Below are positions 55,373 through 64,000 of a DNA stretch of 64,000 bases, piece by piece. Each line of letters starts with the position of its first letter. Within the stretch, counting starts at the first letter, position 1. The notes under the pieces were generated by a model. The model was not told the origin of the DNA. It saw only the letters and a program-made list of their open reading frames with translations, and did no database searches. Origin of the DNA: Eutypella sp. D-1 (taxonomy: Eukaryota; Ascomycota; Sordariomycetes; Xylariales; Diatrypaceae); the NCBI GenBank assembly GCA_023313575.1, contig JAJTTP010000010.1, positions 124,001 through 188,000 of the forward strand. The letters are read 5' to 3'. The translations under genes were made by a program, and so were the position numbers.

Positions 55373-57243
55373 CTAAGGCGCCTTGAGGATACCCCTGACG
55401 CCGCCTTGGGCGCCGACCTCCCTCGTCGTGAGGGTGACTGCCAGGTCGCCGGCAATGTTGATCGTGACCTCGACTTTACCGCCCTTCTTCACACCCTTGA
55501 TCGCCGCCTCGGCCAGAGTGTTGCCCATCTTCCACACCTTCTCTCGCAGCTCTTCGGGCTCCTCGTCCGACTCGTCGAAGTCCGAATCGTCGTCATCATC
55601 TTCGTCGGCCCCTTCTTTGTCCCCGTTCTCCTTCGGCTTCGGTTCCGGCTTCGTGACCTTGATGTGGGTGTTTCCCTCAGCGACCCGCACGAGCACATCG
55701 CCACCGTCTTTGGGAGCGGCGACATGAACAGTCCGCCGTGCCGGGACGCCAGTCTCGGGGGCAATGATAGGGGTGAACACCTCGTCGCCATCGTCAGATA
55801 ACGTCACAACACCGATAGCGTTGGTGATGTGCTTGACGGTGCTGACACCGGGGTGCGTTGACTGCTCGATATCGTCGGCCTCGTATTCCTGGATCAGCGA
55901 TGCCTGCAGAGCAGCACCACGGGCCTGTAGCTCCGAGGGGTTGATGGCGGTAGGAGTCGTAGTGGGTGCCAAAATTGCGGTTGACTCGGGGAAGATCACG
56001 CGGAAGTTGTTAGCAATCCTTGGGGTGTGGGAGGTTCCACCAGAGAGTATAACCTCATCAATGTCGAGCACGTCCAGGCCAGCCTTCTTGATAACACCCT
56101 CAACTAACCGGTTGAAGCCCTCGAAGACCTTCCGTGCGATTGTCTCGTACCGCAGCCTGTTTATCGTAGCCTGGTAGTCGATGCCATCGGCCAAACTCTC
56201 AACGCTAAAGCTAGCGTTGTTACCCAGACTGAGAGCCTTCTTGGTAGCCTCGGACTCGGCCTTGAGCTTGGCGAGGCTCCTCTCGTTTTCCCGGGGATCG
56301 ACATTAGGGTTCTTCTTCATGAATTCCTTGGCAAAGTGGTCCATGAGGATCTTATCCAGGTGAACACCATGGAATTCGTAGTCGTGAGCCGTAGCTAATA
56401 TAGTGTAAAGTCCACCTCTCGAAGCAATAACGGCGACGTCGGATCTAGTGCCGCCAAGTTCCGCGACAACGATCATCTTATCCTTAACCTCCTGGCCGGG
56501 TCTCGCATCATAAGCGAGAACCGAGGCAACGGGCTCGTTGACGAGCTGGAGAACCTCGAGCTCTGCGTCGTTGGCGGCCTTAATGAGCGCATCCCGCTGC
56601 TTCTCGGAGAAATTCGTGGGGACGGTCAGGACAGCGGAGGTAACCTTCTTGCCGAGGTAATCGGAGGCAGATTGTATCAGGCGGCGCAGATATCGGCTAG
56701 AGATTTCGGAGACAGAGACTGTAGAGGGGGGCTCTTCGCCCGCCTTATCCTGGATGGTGAAAGAGACAGAGCCGCCTGCATCTTGGGGGTGGGCAGCAGC
56801 ATGGCAGTGGGTAGGATCGATAGACTTGAACCTAGAGTGAAACGTTAGCAAAGAAGGAACAGTAAACCAAAACCAAAACCAAAGGCAGAACAAGTAGAAG
56901 ACATACTCTTGACCAAGGAAATCCTTGAAAGCAGTGACAGTGTTCTTCGCGTTGCGTACTAGGAAGGCCTTGGCTTGGTTTCCTGTGTACTCTTCGCCGT
57001 CGACGTATGACAGGCACGTGGGAATTTGACGATCTGATAGATGAAGCAAGTACAACAAGGTCAGTCGACACAGTTAGGGAAAATAGATCGCTGGGTATGC
57101 AGATAAAGCTCACCTCCATCTTCGTTAGCTATTACGACGGCGCTGTCGTCGACGGTGACGGCGATGGAGCTGTATGAGTTGCCAAAGGCGATGCCGATGA
57201 CAGTGCGCTCGTCCGGCGCCACAACAACCTTTTCTGCCGTCAT
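55373..57243 (-). CDS. SSZ1: Ribosome-associated Hsp70 Ssz1, 571 aa
   Basis: Three exons: 57243-57114, 57033-56907 and 56831-55373. The N-terminal ATPase-like domain has VIGIAFGNSYSSIAV, then LTVPTNFSEKQRDALIKAAN and IVVAELGGTRSDVAVIASRG, and ILSGGTSHTPRI; the weakly conserved phosphate-binding loops and short C-terminus are typical of Ssz1 and not of canonical Hsp70. The tail (FTPIIAPETGVPARRTVHVA, GDLAVTLTTREVGAQGG) is the truncated substrate-binding region. Ssz1 pairs with zuotin in the ribosome-associated complex that assists folding of nascent chains. A Glu/Asp-rich loop (EDDDDDSDFDESDEEPEEL) inserted in the C-terminal domain makes it a little longer than the yeast protein. Divergent from RRP40. 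Confidence 0.9.
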
Positions 57244-57792
57244 AGGGACCTGGTTTCTTTGAATTTTTGTTTATAATTGGGGATTCGGAAAGAGTACGAA
57301 AGGTAGGTAGTGATATACAGTGAAAATGGGTAAGTTGGTGGGGTGGGTGTACGGAAAACAGAATGGGCAAAATGGAAAAAATTACGACTGAGGCCCAAAG
57401 TCCCTCCCAAAAATTCAAAAAATTAGTTCATCGATAAGTGAAAAAAATACAATGGGGACCCAACTTCCCCCCCTGCCCCCCGGCTTCCCAAAATGAGTCC
57501 AGTTAAGGGACTGTGGAATCAATCGGAATGCAGGGCTGACCAGCTAATTTTAGCGCCACAAATGCCCCTCCATCTCACCAGCCACGATGCTTATCTAGAT
57601 ACTTATTCACATCAATTCAGCCACAATCAATCTAATAACGTAAGGACTAAGAAAATTACATTGGATTCAACATCCCTGTCACAAGCTTCAATCCGAGCTC
57701 AAGGTTCCTTTCCATACAAAAGAGCGCCCCACTACACACACCTACCTGCATGCAATTACATCTCCCCCCATCACACAACACCCACAACCAGA
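57244..57792. promoter_or_regulatory. Divergent promoter of SSZ1 and RRP40
   Basis: 549 bp between two outward-facing housekeeping genes for protein folding and RNA decay. Contains A-rich tracts near 57418-57450 and CA-rich leader sequence before RRP40. No specific site is assigned. Confidence 0.45.
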
Positions 57793-58681
57793 ATGGCAAC
57801 AGCCACACAAAGACCACTCGTCCTTCCGGGCGACCAAATCGACCCCTCTCTAATCCCCTCACATCCCAAGAAGGCCCTCAGACTAGGCCCCGGTCTCCGC
57901 CATATCCCGCCAAACGAGCTCGTACCGACCGTCGCCGGCCAGCTGTCCACGGATCCGAGGAAGAACTCCATATGGGTTGAGTATCACGGGGGTCGGGTGA
58001 GTTCTCTTCTGTCTTCTTCTCCTCCACCCCCCACCCCTTCACCTTTACGCTAACCTTCCCTTCTCTGCCTCCCCATTACAGTACATCCCGGCGACGGGGG
58101 ACCTGGTGATAGGCACGATAACCAAGACGTCGGGGGAGTACCTGTACGCGTCGCTGAGCCCGTACGCGGGGAGCGCCGCGCTGCCGCAGCTGGCCTTCGA
58201 GATGGCGAGCAAGAAGACGAAGCCGAACCTGTCCCCGGGCGCGCTGGTGTACGCGCGGGTCGCGCTGGCCGGCCGCCACGTCGAGCCTGAGCTCGAGTGC
58301 GTGTCGCCCGCCACCGGCAAGGCCGACGGTCTGGGGCCCCTCGTCGACGGCATGCTGTTCGACGTGTCGCTCGGCATGGCCCGCCGCCTTCTTATGCGTC
58401 GCTCCGCCGACGAGGGCCGCGTCGTCGTCCTCGATGAGCTCGGCGCCGCCGGCCTTGCCTTCGAGACCGCCGTCGGCCGCAACGGCAAGGTCTGGGTAAA
58501 CAGCAACAGCGACGACAAGGACCGGGGTAAAGGCAAGGGCCCTGGTACCGGTGGTGATGCGAGGACAGCCACCAAGACCATCTTGCTTGTGGGTAGGGCC
58601 CTGAGGGAGACGGACGAACGTAACCTCACGGTGGAGCAGCAGAAGAAGCTTGTCCGTAAGCTGGTCAAGGATATGAGCTAG
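57793..58681 (+). CDS. RRP40: RNA exosome subunit RRP40, 267 aa
   Basis: Exons 57793-57996 and 58082-58681 are joined across an 85-nt intron. The start VLPGDQIDPSLIP is the N-terminal domain; RYIPATGDLVIGTITKTSGE (across the splice) begins the S1 domain, and GALVYARVALAGRHVEPELEC leads into the KH region with FETAVGRNGKVWVNS near the end. RRP40 is one of three cap proteins that guide RNA into the exosome in nucleus and cytoplasm. The insert DDKDRGKGKGPGTGGD in the C-terminal part is low complexity. High GC in exon 2 contrasts with the AT-rich flanks. Confidence 0.92.
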
Positions 58682-60265
58682 GGGTTTTGGAGCCACAATC
58701 ACCCCATAATGAACTATTACACAAGCCATTCCTATTCCCATAGCCGCCGTACCAGAGTGGCCTCGGCAGTACTTGTACACCCCCGAGGTGCCAAACCTTC
58801 ACGGTGATAACGTACCTGGAATCAATCTGGATTGTTACTCGAGAGCCTTGCGGGAACGAGGTATGTATCCCCAGGATGCGGAAGAGACGACCCAGCTATG
58901 ATAAGCTTCACTTTCAACTTACATATCAACATTTTATAGAATCCTCGACCTAGTTAGATAACCAGCCTACAAACTTGACTGGGTGTAAAGTAATGGCCAA
59001 CGTGGAAATTGGTCTTCCCGTCCTCACTTACATAATATCATATTGACTTTAGCTACATTACATCACGGTCCAGGTAGCCAAAGTTTCTGACAGTTCTACA
59101 ACAATCACGTGGGCTAGTAATCATATTAAACGAATGTATGTGGTTTTTTGCATCTAAAAGAGAGTACTGTGTACCTGGCTATAGACAACATCTCAAAATG
59201 AGTGTTCTTCGGGGTGACGTATTATGTCACCATCCGCTGCATAATGCAGTGTTACTTGAGAGCTTATGTCGTCATCCCTATGCCAGATTTGCAAATTTCG
59301 TGGTGCCAAAAAAGTCCTCCCATTCCATTCTCACTCCGTTTTTTATATAAAAGCCAACTCTGTGTAGTGCATCCCTGTAGGGAATAATGGTCTTCAGAGA
59401 CCCATCCTATAGCCAGTTGCCTAGCCGTATCTGCCGCATATAGAAGAGCCAAGGGGCATCTGTTGAAATGCAATAGATATCCTGTGATATCTGTCAACGG
59501 AAGATGCCAGTCGATATGAGATGTCCGCCAAAGTGGGATGTCCGTCGACATGTGTCTCTTGCGATACGGTACGTTCCTCAATTTGAGATAAAACGTCCTG
59601 TGCCTGAAGCTAATGAAGTACCGGGAGCCAACGAGTGCAGATGCAGATGTAGCTGAAACTCAACGAGATAGAGCTATATGTCTGATCCCATATCATCCTC
59701 AGGGATATATAAGTTGGTAGAACCAAAGGATGATAGATAGTGTCGCAGACGTCTTGTCTACAACAAGATGACAGTGCTTTGCGGCTTGAAAGCCTCTCAG
59801 CCCAGGTCCAATTGATGCTATTGTAGGACATGGGGCACATGTCATCCCACTATGAAGTAGATCGGTTGCAACAAAAAGGAAAATAGTAGATTGTTGAAAG
59901 TGCATCGCAGTTGCTGAAAATCAAAGTGAACGTAAATGTACGTCTTGGCGATGAAAGATAGGTGTAATGGGCAATGTCTACACCACTTATTATTGGGATC
60001 TCTTTTGGGATAGGGATGACTCAAAGCCATTAGACCGTGAGGCTCACGCAGTCTCTCTCTTTTCCGGAATATTGATGCCACAATAATGGTGATGCTTTTC
60101 ACCATTCTTTCATCGACCGTTAGGGTTGCTAACTCCATGGAGCAATAAGTTGGTGATATACGCGCATGTGTGAGGTGTCTTTGTGCATCCCTCTTTGATG
60201 TAGGTACCCTTTACCATCTTCCGCAAAGGTGTATTAGCGCCAGGTGCTAACAGGAAGTGATAAAA
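58682..60265. other. Gene-free region downstream of RRP40
   Basis: 1.6 kb without a supported gene. A minus-strand frame at 59842-60138 begins MELATLTVDERMVKSITIIV and has one CxxC, but no family or splice structure follows. Mostly AT-rich. Confidence 0.45.
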
Positions 60266-62965
60266 TCAGGCTTGTTGGATATCGGCATCCTTCTCGGTCA
60301 ACTCGTTGCTGTGAGCTGATGTAATCCCATGATCTTGCACATCCTGCATCTCACCCTCTGCGATCCACTTCAGCACGACGTCTTTCTCTGGCAGGTGTTC
60401 GTCCTCTTGGACTTGTGCCTGGGTGAAGTTGCTACCATCTTCTCCATGGTAAGAGAACTTGTAGGATTCCTTGGGGATTTGACCTTTCACGAGCGATTCC
60501 TGGCGTCGGGTAGGGTCGTCCATACGATCAAGGAGGATATGGCGGCTAGTCATGGCGTATCGCAGCTTTCCACCTGGCTTAACCTCATGCTGTGATACCA
60601 AGTCAGAATTCATGGCCAATGCCAGTCAATGCTAGGTTCATACATACTTCGTAGTACTTGTGAATAGCGGTGCCATGCATCACCACGATGTCACCATGAT
60701 TGAGAGTGAAAGCAAGAGCAGGCTTCTTGTTCCCATTGTCGCTCTTCCTTCCAATCCTGACACCACCGATACTGGACTTCTTCTTGGGTCGAAATCGCAT
60801 CGTCGCTGGAGATCCGAGTGAGAGGGTCGCTACAGTCGGGCTAAGCTCCTTCTCTCCATCATCGTGGTACTAGCAGTTTCTATCAGCACGGTTCTGAGAA
60901 TAACACAAGAGTTTAGGATCCTCAAGTAGAAAAACATACGTTGATTACCGATGTCTCAAAGTATCCCAAGGACAACAACTCGTTGAAGGGTGTGAACTTC
61001 AGTGGCGGCAATTTCCCAGATTTTGGCAGGCCTTCATCATCTGCAGCTGTGCCAAGAGAATCAATTGAAGTCTTCCCAGCCCAGGTCAGTCGGTGCAAAG
61101 CTTTCAGGATAGGATCCGGTGCTTCGTCAAATCCCTTGGTGTTGTTGACCACTACCCCGAATTTGTAGTATGCACCCTGCATCATATAGCGTCAGTCTCT
61201 ACAAGTCGATTCCAGTGATGTGGAAGTGGACATCTACTTACCCAGTTACTCTGGAAGTGGGATGTGACCTGCTCCGATTTCAACCCTACTTCGGTTAGCA
61301 TATGCGATAATCTCATGAACAGAGAGAGCCTACCAGCATGAAGCGCGACATTTCTGCGCAGACCGATGTCTGCCTCCTGGAGCTCCTTGAATAGTTCGTC
61401 TGGTCCCTCAGGCTTGGCACAGATGTCTCTCGTCGCGCGGAAGATAGTCACTGCACCAGCAATCTCACTCTTCTTCTCACTCTGAAGGTAGTAGATCTCA
61501 GCATCGTATCCGCCGATCTTCTTGGTCATCTTGGAGACCAGTTTGGGGTCTAGGTAGCTTTTGTCTTTGAAAGCTGAAGTCTCTTCCTCGATGTCGTGCG
61601 GGCCCATGGCACTGAATGGGATAGTGTGTCTGAATGAGCAATCTTCGGTCTCACACTCCCATCCTTCCCACTTGAGCCTGCGACTGCAGCACCGGCAAAT
61701 GGGGCATACAATACCGTTGCGAGATACCTTACCCGTTCCAAGAGCATTGTCGCCTTCTAGGGAGGGCAGTTCTGGGATAAGTGAACATAAAGGTCTCTCG
61801 GATCGGAACGCAGTTCTCTCCCCAAGGAAGCTGTCAGTGTATTCAAGACTGATTGCACCCTGACTGTTGATATTCTCAAACTTGAAGAAGTCCGGGCACG
61901 TAGACTCCAAACAGGTCCAACCATTCTTGTAGCGCTCCTTGCTTGGCTTGTCGCAGGTGGGACACTTCCTGACCTGGCAGGCATACTCACCTACATTGTG
62001 CTCACCAGTATTTGTTGCATTAACGGGCGTCCACCATGAGGTCGACTCGAGGTTAACCTTCTCCAATCGAACCATCCAGTAAGTCAGCCCCTGACCATTG
62101 GTGTCAACTGTTTTGACAGGCCAAAGGTCAGTGACATGGAAGTGATCTAGCACATTGTAGTAGTGGGGTGGCATGCTTGGCCAGAGCTTATTGCCCATTC
62201 CTGGAGAACTTTCAGTTTACATGTTAACACATTGGAGGAATTTCTGGCTTACCGGCAATTACGACAACGGCTTGTCCTGCCTCTTTGGCTGCGCTCATCC
62301 GCTTAACTCCTGCGGTATCCTTGTCTTGACTCTTGACTCTGACGATCTCGCCGGTACTGTTGTCACGAGAACATCCTCCTCCACTGGGATATGTTAGTGG
62401 GGCAATACTTAACAAGGCTGTGAATAAGGACTTACATGGCCGTGATAACGACCTGGCTAGAGAACAGATCGCCGTCTCCCACTTTGGAGTCAATTAATAA
62501 ACCAACGGCCATCCCGTCTCGAGAATAAGTGCCACCTTGGTGGGACTGGAAGTAGTCCACGGCATTGCACAGTGCAGCACGGTTGTTTGACCAAACCTCT
62601 GGCTTTCCAGATGGGTTTGGCTTGTTGGAATGAAGCAGGGAAATGTCGGACTTAGGCACGGTAGAAGTCTTGGGCTGAAGTTTACCTCTATCGTTTATCG
62701 ACTGTGCCTCCGTCTGAAGCTCTTCACTGGTTGTGCTGGCCTTGAAGGGAGCAAGCAATGACTGGACTCTGGCCCGCGTTCGTGCGGATGGTCCACCCTC
62801 CGACGGGCCAACCTTGGCTTCCGGCAGGATTTGGGCTTCATTGCTAGCTCTCTTGCGCTTGTTGGAGAGCGCCAGGTTATCGCCAGATGCGTCTGATGCC
62901 AAGCATTCCGGATTCTCAGCCACCACTGGCTCTAGCGGGGGTATGGATTGCATGTTGATATCCAT
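60266..62965 (-). CDS. AlkB-like 2-oxoglutarate/Fe(II) dioxygenase with twin C4 modules, 784 aa
   Basis: Seven exons join in frame: 62965-62436, 62383-62253, 62200-61334, 61285-61242, 61176-60940, 60869-60648 and 60589-60266. The dioxygenase core has the iron ligands H605-x-D607 (YHDDGE), a distal His in AIHKYYEH (His673 most likely) and the AlkB-type RxxxxxR at 687-693 (RYAMTSR). The motif LSLGSPATMRFRP is also AlkB-like, close to the ALKBH2/3 group that removes alkyl damage from nucleic acids. At 300-322 and 386-408 lie two cysteine modules with identical spacing C-x2-C-x13-C-x4-C, each ending in GWxC-x4-C. The N-terminal 170 residues are disordered with basic patches. Substrate inferred from family only; DNA or RNA binding by the Cys modules is likely. 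Confidence 0.82.
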
Positions 62966-64000
62966 CTTGGTCTTGGGGATTACTGCAAAGTGTGTCAGAA
63001 CGATGCCTGCTTCAAGTAATAATGAAACTGCTGGGGGTATATGCGGTATTGTAACCTAATAAAGAGAAGAACTTCTCAAACCATTTAAGGAACAATCGTG
63101 ATAGTGATGGGCGGGGTAGGGGATAGTAGGACCTGGTCAATGACAGATTGTGTAATTATGAAGGGTCCAAATAAGAAGAGGCTAAATCGAAAGTGATCAA
63201 CGGAAGTTAGTTATAACGTGGAAATCCGACCACATGAAGAGGGAGTAATTGGAATGGGTAATGATAGGTACTATGAGTTAGTAGAAGTAGTATGAGCGGG
63301 TTGTTGGTAGGTGATATTAGTTAAGTGTGTGGATTAAGGCTGGGAAAGTCGTATATCCTCTTGGATGCAGTAGAAGCCGTGAAAACGTGGCAGGGAAAGA
63401 ACATCAATAGAGGGCAGGTATGGGGTTGGTAACAGGAAGAGAATGACTTAATGATTACAAGAAATGTAACTTGGTCAGGTACGTGGAAGGAATAAATCAA
63501 ACAGAAAGTAACTACATCGACAGAAGGACCACATGTATCGACTCAAGTAGAGGGCAGGCACGCCTGCATGTGCACTTCATACATAAAACAGGAAGGGACA
63601 GGAGAACATAGATTTTCAACGAAGGCATATGAATGCCATATTGAAAACTTTTCATCTGGCACAAACATATGCAAGTTGATAGAAAAGGAATAATGAATAG
63701 ACACAACTGGCTACAGAAAGCCAAAATACCCAAGTTGGCTTAAAATGAAGTGGTATATGTCTCCGTCCACACGTCTTCTGGTTCAGGAATCTGAAGAGGC
63801 ATGAGGGTTAGTTACCTTTGTGATATTTGGCCAGCACCGGCAGGCCTGCGTGATTGTGTCGGCACTGAATCTAAGGTGATAGATCGATAGTAGTCCTGTA
63901 GTGAAGATATGAGTGTGATGATATAACTGAATAAGAGGTCGTCGTTAGTGTTACGACGAAGAGAATATGAAGGTCGTAGAGGATAGAAAGCTGTAGAGTA
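62966..64000. other. Right flank, mostly non-coding
   Basis: AT-rich promoter side of the AlkB-like gene. One possible terminal exon of a minus-strand gene at 63740-63790 is listed separately. No other feature is seen. Confidence 0.45.
63740..63790 (-). other. Possible terminal exon of a gene running off the window
   Basis: On the minus strand a good acceptor (CCTCTTCAG) precedes a 17-codon frame IPEPEDVWTETYTTSF plus stop. The donor that would pair with it (AAAG-GTAACT near 63815) leaves a 26-nt intron, too short, so an upstream exon is not established. It could equally be part of the AlkB-like gene's 5' leader. Confidence 0.2.

Noticed and set aside
58045..58780. Minus-strand frames opposite RRP40
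   Set aside because: Antisense shadows; the plus-strand frame carries all exosome-cap signatures.
59842..60138. 98-codon minus-strand frame with a CxxC
   Set aside because: Only one Cys pair, no continuation by splicing and no family resemblance.
1..64000. CRISPR arrays, operons and other prokaryotic features
   Set aside because: No regularly spaced repeats; introns and protein content show nuclear eukaryotic DNA.

Overview
The window looks like nuclear DNA of a filamentous ascomycete (Pezizomycotina, most likely Sordariomycetes). Genes carry short introns of about 45-110 nt with GTAAGT-type donors, CTRAC/CTAAY-type branch sites and YAG acceptors. Gene density is about one per 3 kb, CT-rich leaders precede several genes, and the recognisable proteins are typical of this group (stand-alone ribosomal protein S30, Mcm21/CENP-O, Ssz1, POP1, RRP40, an AT-1 type acetyl-CoA transporter). 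I cannot name the genus. All exon models below were assembled by eye from splice consensus and frame continuity.

Layout. 1-9.8 kb: a gene-poor stretch, an LRR-like orphan, ribosomal protein S30 (four exons, minus strand), a secreted CREG-like protein, and a decayed fragment of a second CREG-like gene. 9.8-13.4 kb: a tRNA-Arg(CCU) gene split in its D-loop by a 62-nt insert that looks like a spliceosomal intron, then two unrecognised genes. 15-22 kb: a secreted GH12 glucanase-like protein, an acetyl-CoA transporter and a kinetochore Mcm21/CENP-O protein. 22-30 kb: a graveyard with remnants of an O-methyltransferase and of a rhodopsin-like membrane protein, followed by one intact membrane-anchored secretory protein. 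30-43 kb is accessory in character: a STAND-like protein and an AAA+ ATPase transcribed divergently, then a large alpha-L-rhamnosidase-like (GH106-like) hydrolase divergent from an MFS sugar transporter, with carbon-repression-type motifs between them, then an RNase H-domain protein. 43.7-47 kb: two solo LTRs with intact 5-bp target duplications and a small basic protein. 47-63 kb is mostly conserved: POP1, an NT-C2 (EEIG1/EHBP1-type) protein, Ssz1, RRP40, and an AlkB-like dioxygenase carrying two identically spaced four-cysteine modules.

How genes work together. The hydrolase/transporter pair suggests uptake and breakdown of a rhamnose-containing glycoside. Ssz1 (co-translational folding) and RRP40 (RNA exosome) share an intergenic promoter region. 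POP1 belongs to RNase P/MRP, the enzyme that matures tRNAs. The most unusual observation is the tRNA gene: removing the insert restores a canonical 72-nt cloverleaf and leaves both internal promoter boxes intact. Intergenic spacers also share a strongly over-represented palindrome, TACCTAGGTA.
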